NCBI GenBank assembly: GCA_033032865.1
Contig: JAWHQI010000005.1
Span: 9,324,001 to 9,388,000, forward strand
From: Dactylorhiza incarnata
Lineage: Eukaryota; Streptophyta; Magnoliopsida; Asparagales; Orchidaceae
Length of the DNA stretch: 64,000 nt
Direction: 5' to 3'
Made by a program: the position numbers and the translations under genes. Below the pieces are notes generated by a model. That model was given only the letters and a program-made list of their open reading frames with translations, ran no database searches and was not told where the DNA came from. Positions 10,213 through 19,631 of the stretch are shown in pieces. Numbering within the stretch: position 1 is the stretch's first letter; each line of letters starts with the position of its first letter.

Positions 10213-12364
10213 CTATTTCTCTGGTGCTCTCATATCAGCAGCATCCTTTGCTTTCTTGGCACTGGCTTCCTGCACCTTATCAGCTTGCCTGATGAAGTAC
10301 TCAAACGGTTTAGGATGATATTTTAAAGGTTCAGGAGTGTTAGCTGGAATACTTCCTGCTTGCTTATTTCTTCTGTGTTCTCTCCTTACTTCTTCTTGAT
10401 CTTCATGCTTAGCCCATTCTTGAGGATTGTATACATTGTACCTTTTACCTTTGTTAACTTTCACTTGCTCCCATGCTTTTAGAATGATGGCCCTCGATAT
10501 AGGACTCCATCTTTCATAGTCATCCTTTTTCTCCATTTCTTCCCTGTACTTTCTCTTCCTCACTTTTGTTTCTTCATCCTCCAGTGCTTCCTTTTCTTTA
10601 CCTTTACCAGTAATAGGAATATCTGTATGTTGCTCTTCAGCAGGCTCGTCATAATATAGAGGAGGGAGATTCATTGCTTCCCTGATGGTGTTTGTGGTCC
10701 AGATGGCATGATCACTACTGACCTTTATCATTGATCTCTCCCCCTTTATTACTTCTTCAGATATCCCTCTGTGGAGATTCTCCTCGGATGCCAGTATTTT
10801 GTTCTTGAGCATGTGGATACCTGCTTCCAAGTGATTCTTGGTTTCAAGCAGGTGACTGTCTAGATCTTTATTGTGTTGATCTAGACTTTCTTTGAGATCA
10901 GTTTTATGTTCAACCATCCTCTTGGTGGATGCAATGTATGCCTTTTCTATACTGCCGACAATCATTGACTGATTGGTCCCTAGATTAGATATACCCTTGT
11001 GAGTACGGGCAGTGAATTCATGCAGATTTTTACATCATTACTTAGGGTTGCCGTTTCAGCAGACAGTTCTTTTCTTAGATCATTGATAGCAGCGGTGACA
11101 TAACTTTCAAGCTTTAATCTTTGCTCTTCCAGGAGCATCTTTATCTGAGATAAAAGTGTGAGCTCCACTGGACTAACCTCTGGAGGTGAACCATCTTGTT
11201 CCTCTTCTTCCCCCCTTCAATTATTGGAGATAGAGATTTTCTTACGAGTGAATGGTTTGGCTCATTCTCCTTTTCAGGACTCTGCTGATCTTTGCTAGTT
11301 TCATCAGCAGGGTTCTCTTGGTTGTCCCCTGGCATTGCTGATTCAGAATGACCAGTATCCTCAGCTCCTATGATCTTATTGATCACTTCTTCCACTCGAG
11401 CAGGGAGCTCACTATCCTTCTCCCCCTCAGTTTCAACACTACCTTGATCTGATTCTGATGTTGTCCTGGATCCCTGACTTGGAGTAGAAGTCTGGAGGAC
11501 GACGTTCCTTATCTCCACAACTGCCTCAGAGTCAGATAGAGGTGAGCTGTTGCCTGACTCGCTTTCTTCGGACATACTTCCTGCCTTCCTTTTCACATCT
11601 TCCACAATATTCAACTTCTTGGGAGGCCTAGTTAGAACTTTTTCCCATCTTTCCAGTATTTTGATATCCATCCTTTTCATGTGATGGATTTTTACTCCAT
11701 ACTTTTTGTTAAAATTTTCAGGGTAGGAAAGCAGAAAGTATAGTGATAGAATCCTTCCCAGATTTGGGGCTTGAAAGCTTTCTTGCATCCTCTTGAAGAT
11801 TTGCTGACCCCAGTTGGTCCTTTTACTTAGGATTATCCTTGCCATCATCTCAAACATGGGCTTGGATATCCTATCATGAGACCCTACCTTGCAGAGGAGG
11901 GCTTTTCCCACAATGTCTGCCAACAGCTTTCCTTGTTGATTTAAGCTTTTCCTTTCGAGAGATCCATAGGTTTTGCTTGAATGGCCGCACCAAGCCAGAG
12001 CCTTGACAAGGTCTTCCTGAGTAATCTTTTTGTCTTCCTCCCCCTTGGCAAAGGCTGGCAACTGAAGAGCCCTGTTCAATCTTTTGGGATTCACCTTAAC
12101 CTTTGTCCCATTAATTTCGCTCTTCACAGACGTTCCCTTCGAGCCACCCTTGGCATTTGAGTAGAACTCCAGCACTTCTCTTTTTAATATTACTGTTGGC
12201 TCAGAGAGGGCGAACTCCAGGCCGATGGTCTCGAGCAGCTTAATGGTGCTCTGGATTTCTTCTGATCCTTCTGAGAATCCATTCCTCACCACTTCACTTC
12301 CTTCGAACAGAAAATCTTCCTTCTTTGGCACCATCTTTTGCTTGACCCAAGAGGATTTTAGCAC
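10213..12364 (-). pseudogene. SIR2 ORF2, large non-pol protein (plant transposon protein-like), broken
   Basis: About 717 codons in three pieces: 12364-11141, then 11168-10980, then 10965-10213. The first joint is a frameshift in a G-run (about 11210-11217); the second is an in-frame TAG at 10979-10981. The N-terminal 260 residues (EDFLFEGSEVV onward, with QEDLVKALAWCGHSSKTYGS and SYPENFNKKYGVKIHHMKRMD) look like the domain annotated in plants as putative plant transposon protein. An acidic, serine-rich region follows (SESGNSSPLSDSEAVVE). The C-terminal third (HKTDLKESLDQHNKDLDSHL and on) should be coiled coil. It lies where Sireviruses carry an env-like ORF, but I see no clear signal peptide or membrane segment. 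Function unknown. Confidence 0.65.
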
Positions 12365-12909
12365 AGTCGACTCTTTTACTCTTAGAAGGCGTGGAGAATA
12401 CGACGGCTTTTTAGGGCTAATGTAGAGAGTGTATTAACCTTAAGACATTTGACCATATTTATAGAGTCAGAGTTGGAAGTTGAAGTGTCATTTGTTAAAT
12501 GTCTGACTAACTCGAGTTTAGCTATAATGATTGAGCTTAGGTCTAATTAAGAGTCCGCTGATGATTGGATATCGTCGTGATGCAAATTCGATGTCGAGGG
12601 GTCATTTCGACGATACCAATCATTATTCCGACGATATGGTTTTTGAAAATTTCTTTTACAATATTAGATAAAGATGAGTTTATATGTTAAACATTAACAC
12701 GGTTACCTTCACCTTGGCCTTTAAGTCTCCTTGAGCTAGTGGCTCCCCCTCGATGGAATGTCCACTTATCTTTACTACTAGCTCCCCTAGCTTAGTGCAC
12801 CTTGGTATGTGGTGAGTTTTTCTTAGTCCAGATTTGAGCCTGGAGCCCTTATTGTCCATTAGCCTTGTTTGCTTTTTAATGGCTAAATGGACTAACCTGC
12901 AAGACAGAT
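12365..12909. other. SIR2 spacer between gag and ORF2
   Basis: About 540 bases with no ORF. It contains a TATA-like tatttatagag (12458-12468), TCGACGA-type motifs like those of the LTR (12580-12640), and gctccccct PPT-like motifs near 12744 and 12779. A degenerate internal promoter or ORF2 leader is possible. Confidence 0.5.
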
Positions 12910-14659
12910 TTAATATCCCTTAGGAACCCAAGGTGACTTGGGTCCTAGGTTCTTGTTAGCATAATAGGGAATCCCTTTACACACCACAGCCCTTCCAGGA
13001 GGTCTCTCCTTTGCATTAGGCACACTAGGGTTGTGCCAACAGTCAATGGAAAAGTGTCCCACTTTGTCACAACACCAACATTCATGGATGTTGTACCTTC
13101 TTTTCCGAACAATTTTTGAAGTATGTTCAGTAGAGAAGGCAGCAACATTCTTCCTATCACTCTCAGCCAAGAGCTGACTAGCTGCTCTAGTATCATTGTT
13201 TCTTCTTGATTTTATCTGTTTGACAGCAACAGATGTCAGCTTGGTAGCTGACAGGGTGTTGATGGCATCATATATGTTCAAGTGAGAATTGATCATACTG
13301 GGGCTACTAGTCTGCATCTTATCTGGAAGAGATTAAGAAGATGTTGCACCTTTATCCTTGAGAGTGGGGGCTGGGACACCAAATACAAATGGTCCATGAT
13401 AGGCCATTTGAATTTCCTCATGGGGAGCCTTTAATGCACTCATCCCCATGCCCTTTCTCTTTCCATAGACAGGAGTATTTTCATGACTAGTGGAGCTTCC
13501 ATTCATCCAGTGACCATGGACACTGTCCTGATCATACCTATTTGAGGGAAGCACTACCTTATGAAAGGTGGTGTGAGGCTTTGCTTTAGTTTTGCCCCTT
13601 TCTCCATTCCCAGCATCTGTTGCCCCTTCATTGTAACCTAATCCCCTCCTATTTTTATAGGAGGAGAAGGTGTCAATGATGGGCAGAACAGTTTTGGGCT
13701 TAGAGAATTGAGCCACCAAGCTTCTTTCCTTAAGAAGGTCATTCTTAAGTCTCTTGATAAGTTCTTCCCTTCGGCATCTTTCATCAAAGAGCTTGTCTAT
13801 GATTTTGTTGAGCTCACAGGAGTTGGTGCCCTCATTAGGGGACATACCCATTTCATTCTTCAACTCAGCCTTAATGGGCCTGAGTGATTTCTAACTCCTT
13901 AGCTTGCTCCTTAACAAGCTTCTTGCTCTTTCTCAGAGCTTCCAAGAGATCACCAAACTGTTCTATTAGATCAGTGTAGTTCTTATTGTTGCATGATGAG
14001 CAGTCTTCTGCATCATCTTCAGAAGATGAACAATCACCTGATGTACTCTTGGTTTTCTTAATTGAAGCAGGTAGTAAAGATGTGTGAGTAATGCATACCT
14101 GATCATGATGTGATTCATCCTGATTTTCTTTATCTGATAGAGCCATCAACCCACAGACTTCCTCATCCTCAGAGTCACAGTCTGTGAGAGTCAAGGGTGC
14201 TCTTATTCTTTCTCCCGCTCCAGAGCATTCTTCATCGTCTGATTCACTATCTGAAGTAGTCAGCGGTGCTCTGATACATACTCCTTCATGAGAGGTTTCT
14301 TCTTCAAATTCTTCCTTTGACCCTTCCAGGAGGACTTCTAAGAAGTCCCACATGTCCTTTGCTGTTGTGCAACGACTCAGCTTCTGGTGTGTTGCCAGAT
14401 CTACTGCACCAGCTAGAATGCTTCTTTCTTCTTTGTCCAAGCTGGCAAGAAGAGTCTCATCTTTTAATATTGTCATGGAGGGACCTTTTTGAACAATCAA
14501 GTACATTCTTGGATCCATCGCCTCCATGAATATTCTTGTTCTAACTTTCCAAAGGGCAAAGTTCTCTCTGGAATAGATAGCTATTCTTGACTCCATAACT
14601 ATGATACTTGGACACCCAATGGCAGATCTGTTCAAGCTGTTAAGATTTTCCTTGAACAA
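12910..14659 (-). pseudogene. gag: SIR2 gag, broken
   Basis: Three pieces on the minus strand: 14659-13871, 13863-13333 and 13317-12910. A frameshift near 13868 separates the first two; a single TAA (13330-13332) separates the last two, which share a frame. The likely start is the internal ATG at about 14596 (MESRIAIYSRENFALWKVR), since the upstream codons lie almost on the PBS. The N-terminal half is a Copia gag domain (KDMWDFLEVLLEGSKEEFEEE). The C-terminal piece has a perfect CX2CX4HX4C zinc knuckle (CWCCDKVGHFSIDC) and ends SPWVPKGY, like other Sirevirus gags. It is no longer able to give a full-length protein. Confidence 0.8.
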
Positions 14660-14663
14660 CCTC

Positions 14664-14675
14664 GCTTTGATACCA
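14664..14675 (-). promoter_or_regulatory. SIR2 primer binding site (tRNA-iMet, one change)
   Basis: Minus strand reads TGGTATCAAAGC; the common site is TGGTATCAGAGC. It lies two bases from the 5' LTR. Confidence 0.85.
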
Positions 14676-14677
14676 CT

Positions 14678-16677
14678 TGTTTTTTAAAGGGTGTCTTCTT
14701 TATCACCTAGGGGGGGGGGGGTGAATAGATTTTTCAAATTATATTATCCCCTTTTAGGTGTTCTTGATTTCTGTTTAGTAGATCTAAAAGTTGTAAAGCA
14801 TAACACAGAAAACACACAACGATGTATAGAGGTTCCTCAAGACAGGGTGTCTTGAGTAGTCCTCTGTCCCTCTGTGCCTACCCAGCAGTGTGCTAGGCTC
14901 GGCAAACTCTGCCAAATCTTCAGGCCCTCAAGCCTTACAACTCGGACGCGCAAATCCCAACAGCCTAGGCCCGCAAGCCCCTACTGCCCCCGAGCCCGCA
15001 AGCTCGACACTCAGGCCCTCAAGCCCTACAACAGGACCCGCAAGTCCCAACAGCCTAAGCCTGCAAGCCCCTACTGCCCCTGAGCCCGCAAGCTCGACAC
15101 TCAGGACCTCAAGCCCTACAATACGGACCCGTAAGTCCCAACAGCCTAGGCTCGCATGCCCCTACTTCCCCCGAGCCTGCAAGTTCGACAAATCGCACCC
15201 GCAAGAGCACTTCCCTGGCTCTCAAGCCTCATAGCTCTCCAGCCCTCAAGCTAGACAGGTTGGCCCGCAAGCCTTACAAGAAGTTACAGTAATAAAACCG
15301 TTTCTTCTGCCGGATGAAGATCGGCAACTTTAGCCTGATGAGGATTGGCTTCTTACGATTGAAGAAGATTTTCTGATTCAGATCTTTGACAGCGCAGTTC
15401 TTCTTCAATCTCTACTCTTTGCCTGATTAAGATCGGCTTCTCTTTTCAGTCGATGAAGATGACTGATTCTTCTGAGAACTCTTGAATCTTGTTCTCGTTC
15501 TTCTTCTCCGCTGAATAGACTGTTCTATTGAAGAGCGGCGAGATACTTTCTCGTTCTTTTTCTCTTTCTCCTTCCAGTTGTTTTCTAAGGCATCACTGTT
15601 CCCTTTTATAGGACAGATGAGCCACATAACGGTAACATGTGATGTCCTTTAATGTCAGATGCCCATTCCATAAGAGCGCGTGCTGATTGGACAATCAGGC
15701 GGCAACATTAAATGCTGACAGCGCGTCAGCAACATTTGAATTCTGTCTCGACGATATTTCCACCTTCAAGCTGATACCGACAGTATCTCGACGATATGGA
15801 CTATATCTCGACGACAAGAATTTGTCGATGCCTTGGGCTTTAGTAGACCTTTAAGTCTTCTTACTTCTGCCACTGATGGTGGTATCTCGACGACACAAGA
15901 TATCCTGGCGATTCTGCATATACGACGATAAGCTTTCTCTGACTGTGTCGTTGAGATCTTCTTTCTTGCTATCTGTCATCGTAATTATGTTGTTCTCTCG
16001 ATGACATGAGTGATGTTATGTCGACGCTTTAGCAGCTGCTGGTCTTCAGCCTGTCTTTCTTCAGTCGACGTGCCTTCTTTACGATGATGTCCAACAACAT
16101 CAGTCATACTTAGCCTTATTAGCGACAGGGCTTCTTCACGAAGATATCTATTCTTCTCAACGACAAGGCCACTTTGATGAAGTCGATGATACTGTGTCTT
16201 CTCTGCGTTCGACGATCTTGCCGAGTCTCAGCGGTCGACGATCTTCCTCCTGAGTTCGACGATCTTGCTTCTGCGTTCGACGAACACGCCAAATCTCAGC
16301 GGTCGACGATCTTCCTCCTGAGTTCGACGATCTTGCTTCTGCGTTCGACGAACACGCCAAATCTCAGCGGTCGTCAATCTTCCTTCTGAGTTCGATGATC
16401 TTGCTTCTGCGTTCGACGAACACGCCAAATCTCAGCGGTCGTCGATCTTCCTTCTGAGTTCGACGATCTCCATTCTGCGTTCGACGAACTCCCTTCCGCG
16501 TTCGACGAATCTTGTTCTTCTTGACGATATATATAGTACTTTCAGAAATAGTTAAAGTACTTGGCATTTGTCGATCTCTGCAAGCATGAGCTAGATGGAG
16601 CATTAAATACAGCTTGCACTTATCATTGAGCTGAGCACTTCTTCAAATCAGGAACTTGCTGGGCATTGTTCCCAACA
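14678..16677 (-). repeat. SIR2 5' LTR with promoter
   Basis: Partner of 7991-9993. It holds G12 (14710-14721), 91-bp repeats (14923-15195), minus-strand TATA box CTATAAAAGGG (15611-15601), TCGACGA motifs (15740-16100) and 68-bp repeats (16226-16497). Confidence 0.9.
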
Positions 16678-17324
16678 CAGGGCCTCACCATCTCCCCCCC
16701 CCCCCCCGAGATGGAAACTCTCGCCATCTGCTTCGGCAAGCTCTCTTGAGACGACAACAGGTTCTCTAGCTCCAGTAAGGAGGGCTGAGTAGCCCACCCT
16801 TGCACAAAAGTAACGAAGGGGACATACTCCTTCCTCAAGTCTCGGAGTATGTGCCGCTTCAACTTCTCCTCTGAGATCGGCTCATCTGGATCCAAGGCCG
16901 AGATCTCCCCACACAGGTTCTTCACCTTCAGGAAGAAGGTGAATATCGCCATCTCGCCTTGAGTTGACCTAGCCAACTCATTCTCCAGGAATTGTAGCCG
17001 CGCTACATTCTTCTTGTTGAATAACCCATCGAGGGCTATCCAGATCGCAGACGCTGACTTGCATCCAATGATGTGGTCGAACAAGTCAGGCGATATGGCT
17101 CTCTTTAAGGTGAACTCCGCCTTGGCGTTGGTCTTCCTCCAAGCTCTCACAGCCCAACCATTATCTCCGGCAGCTGCTACTTCCTCTTGCTCCCCACCAC
17201 CAACAACCTTCCAGAGATCCTCTCCAAGAAGGTAGCTCTCCATACAAGACATCCACTTCTTGTAGTTGGTTTGAGTAAGCAGCTCAATGCCAAGTCCCCT
17301 AGCATACCCTCCTCCGCCGTCCAT
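16678..17324 (-). pseudogene. gag: Copia-C gag, N-terminal part
   Basis: Starts MDGGGGYARGLGIELL about 30 bases after the PBS. It has a Copia gag domain (LTQTNYKKWMSCMESYL, FDHIIGCKSASAIWIALDGL, ILRDLRKEYVPFVTFVQGW) over about 210 residues and is collinear with Copia-D gag, which is clearly homologous throughout. The reading frame continues to MARVSIS, where a C14 run (16694-16707, G14 in the coding strand) replaces the short glycine codons seen in Copia-D, and is then cut by SIR2. Its product would be the capsid part of gag only. Confidence 0.85.
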
Positions 17325-17353
17325 CTTGGTTGCTCAGTCCTTGTTCCCACTAT

Positions 17354-17366
17354 CCCTCTGATACCA
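17354..17366 (-). promoter_or_regulatory. Copia-C primer binding site (tRNA-iMet)
   Basis: Minus strand reads TGGTATCAGAGGG, directly abutting the 5' LTR. Copia-D has the same site. Confidence 0.9.
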
Positions 17367-18052
17367 TGTGAAATATTTGAAGTCGGAAGAACACGTCAAC
17401 CAACAAGGGAATAAGGACACCAAAAAATGAACACACTTTTCACAATAATAAAACTTTGGCAGCTAGTTATAAACGAACAGGGCTGATACAAGTTGCATCC
17501 AACTTGAATCACAACAGCCAATAGTAGAAAAGAACTTTGTCACGGACAGGGTCCGCTTCTTCTCCGGAGCACACCGCACAGGTGATACTTGCTCCTCGCT
17601 ACCGCCGGCGTTGACTCTAACGCCCAGCGTTAGCTCTGCTAACTCGCAAGCTCGCTGCTCGCACTCCTCAGCTCCCTAGTCGCAACTAGACGAAGCTCGC
17701 TACTCGCCACACTCAACGCCCCGCGTTAGCTCCTAACGCCCCGCGTTAACTCGCGAGTAGGAAACTCTCCCTAGGTCGATTGCCGAACTTACTCCAGGTT
17801 CGATGCTCGCCAGGTAGCACTCTGGTATCTCTAACTCGCTCAAAGTTGAGGATACTCGCCACTTTCAGAATGCATGCTCTTAGAGGGGGGGGGGGGGGGG
17901 GGGTACCCCTCTATTTATAGACAAAACAGGGGGAAGATGCGAGAAGGAGCTAACGCTGGTGTTAGCTATAATGCCAGTGTTAGCTCAGTGAGAAGGAGAT
18001 AACGCCGACGTTAGCTCTAACGCCGGGTGTTAGCTCACTTCAAAACTCAACA
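17367..18052 (-). repeat. Copia-C 5' LTR with promoter
   Basis: 686-bp LTR, TGTGAAAT to ACTCAACA on the plus strand. The minus-strand TATA box CTATAAATAG is at 17920-17911, followed in the transcript direction by C19 (17903-17885) about where transcription should start. Palindromes of the taacgccg/cggcgtta type lie upstream (17950-18040) and in the leader (17600-17760). The 3' LTR is outside the window, so the target duplication cannot be checked. Confidence 0.85.
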
Positions 18053-18064
18053 TCGATGGGGCTT

Positions 18065-19510
18065 TGATGAGTCCCAAATATATACACATTTGTGGACTCA
18101 TCTGGGCCGATTATTTAGTCTATGCACTACACTTTAGGCATGTTTTCGTTCATATTTGATGTTCCATGCTAGGTGCACTTTTAGGCCCGTTTTTGGTGTT
18201 ATTTCGTATTATTCTCCTTTAGTAGTTGCTATGCATTGTTAAGTGCCACTTTCAGTGGCTGGATTCGTGGTTGTGCTGGAACAGGTGTCGTGCAGGGATT
18301 TTCCGGTACAATTCTGTACAGGAACACAGCGCACGATCACTGATTCTAATGCGCACGACCACTGGTCGTGCGCCACTGATCGTGTGCACTTACCCCCTGA
18401 AATCTGAGTTCTGTCTTCCTTATCGCACAACCACTTACGATAGCGCGCACGACCACTGGTCGTGCGCCACTGGTCGTGCGAACATTGTATTTTATAATTT
18501 TCCTACCTTTCAGGCTCCGTCCAGTCAGGCGCACGATCACAGGATGCTAGTGCGCACGACCACTGGTCGTGCGCCAATGACCGTGCGCGCTGTTCATTCC
18601 AGCGCCTATATATAGTCCTGTTCGCGAATTAGGGATGATCGGGCTTCCGGGAGCGGGTTTTCCAGTCCGTACGCCGCCGATTTCCATCTCCAGACACCTC
18701 CCCTTCATCTTCTCCGCAAGGGGAAGTCATCTCCGGTCATTCTAGACATTCCTCCATCATCCGGAAGCATTCTCCACCGTCCGCAAGCACTCAAGCAAGC
18801 CGTCTCCATTTCTGTTCGGTGAGGAGAATAGCAATCCTGAGGTAGAAGATGACGGAAGCACGTGGAGAGATCGTGACAGTCTCTCGACGCCGGAAGCACA
18901 GTCCGCCCGAGTCCGGAGGTAGCTTGACAAACTGCCATTCCGGCCGTGAACGACCGCTAGTCTTCGTCCATTGGTTGTCCTCTTCTTCTCCCATTTGTTG
19001 TATTTTTGCGAATCATTTTAAACTTGAATATCATGATGTTTGGTTTAAATGCAATGGTTATTTCTTCTCTGTCCTCCAATGAATGTTTGTGATTTGCTTC
19101 ACCTCTGCGCGCTCACTCACCCACGCACGCACACATCGTGTTCGATTCGCGTTAGCAAGAGCTCGCGGCGAGTTGTGAAGAGGTGTTTGCGACCCTCACT
19201 TTCCGCACTAGAGACCACTTCATTCGCATACGCACCGTCCATCCGCCTCACGAACCTCGGCATTGCGGCCGTTGCACCCATCTCGCCTTGCGAAGCGGTG
19301 ATTTTGACCCGTATTTCTTCTATTGCTGTTAACAGTAGGAAACCCAAATCAAAACTCCACTTTTCGTGTTTGTTCCCGCTTGTGTAACAATTGTCACACA
19401 ACGCATTTGGTTCACCCAATCTGCATTCCTCAAGAGACCGAAACTCGGGGATTCTATTCCCAACATTTATTACTTGCGCGACCGGTGCACTTGCCGAAAT
19501 TATCGCATCA
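18065..19510 (+). repeat. Athila-like A 5' LTR
   Basis: Starts TGATGAGTCCC, ends TCGCATCA immediately before the PBS region. It contains the promoter described at 18351-18615. The open frames within are not genes. Confidence 0.93.
18351..18615 (+). promoter_or_regulatory. Athila-like A LTR promoter: three palindromes and TATA box
   Basis: Three copies of a 23-base palindrome (arms GCGCACGACCA and TGGTCGTGCGC, one-base spacer) at 18351-18373, 18445-18467 and 18552-18574 precede the TATA box CTATATATAG (18606-18615). Half-site variants (cactgatcgtgtgc, gcacgatcac) lie between them. Confidence 0.8.
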
Positions 19511-19516
19511 AGTTTT

Positions 19517-19534
19517 TGGCGCCGTTACCGGGGA
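19517..19534 (+). promoter_or_regulatory. Athila-like A primer binding site (tRNA-Asp type)
   Basis: TGGCGCCGTTACCGGGGA, one base from the usual TGGCGCCGTTGCCGGGGA of Athila elements, six bases after the LTR. Confidence 0.88.
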
Positions 19535-19631
19535 ATGTTCAGGCGTGTAACGTCTTGAGTTGTGAGCTTTTGTTACAAGAGCAGTTGTTTTTGATTTCCT
19601 TTGTTTTGTTTTCTTTTTGTTGTGACTGTGC

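Larger units (their letters stand above)
7991..16677 (-). mobile_element. SIR2: Sirevirus-like non-autonomous Copia element with gag and a large second ORF
   Basis: Two LTRs of about 2.0 kb (7991-9993 and 14678-16677), start TGTTG/TGTTT and end CCCAACA, flanked by CAGGA (7986-7990) and CAGGG (16678-16682), a TSD with one mismatch. PBS TGGTATCAAAGC and PPT AATAGGGGGAGA are on the minus strand. The interior (4.7 kb) encodes a broken gag and then, where pol is expected, a second ORF of about 717 codons unrelated to pol. No RT, integrase or protease is visible. It lies in the gag of Copia-C. Confidence 0.88.
1..18052 (-). mobile_element. Copia-C: LTR/Copia element, truncated by window edge and split by two insertions
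   Basis: Minus-strand Copia retrotransposon. Reading leftward: 5' LTR (18052-17367), PBS (17366-17354), gag start (17324), gag to 16678, the SIR2 insertion, gag zinc-knuckle part (7990-7756), the SIR1 insertion, and 57 bases of gag C-terminus to the window edge. Protease, integrase, RT and the 3' LTR would lie to the left of the window. The pieces join in order when the two insertions and one copy of each target duplication are removed, and the joined order matches the gag of Copia-D in this window. The LTR shares the AACGCC/GGCGTT palindrome theme with Copia-D, so the two belong to one family. Confidence 0.85.

Noticed and set aside
10213..12364. Firm call of SIR2 ORF2 as envelope protein
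   Set aside because: No clear signal peptide or transmembrane anchor is visible; only position and coiled coil would support it.
18226..18615. 129-codon ORF in A LTRs (also 23875-24264)
   Set aside because: It overlaps the palindrome cluster and TATA box of the LTR; a coding role is not supported.
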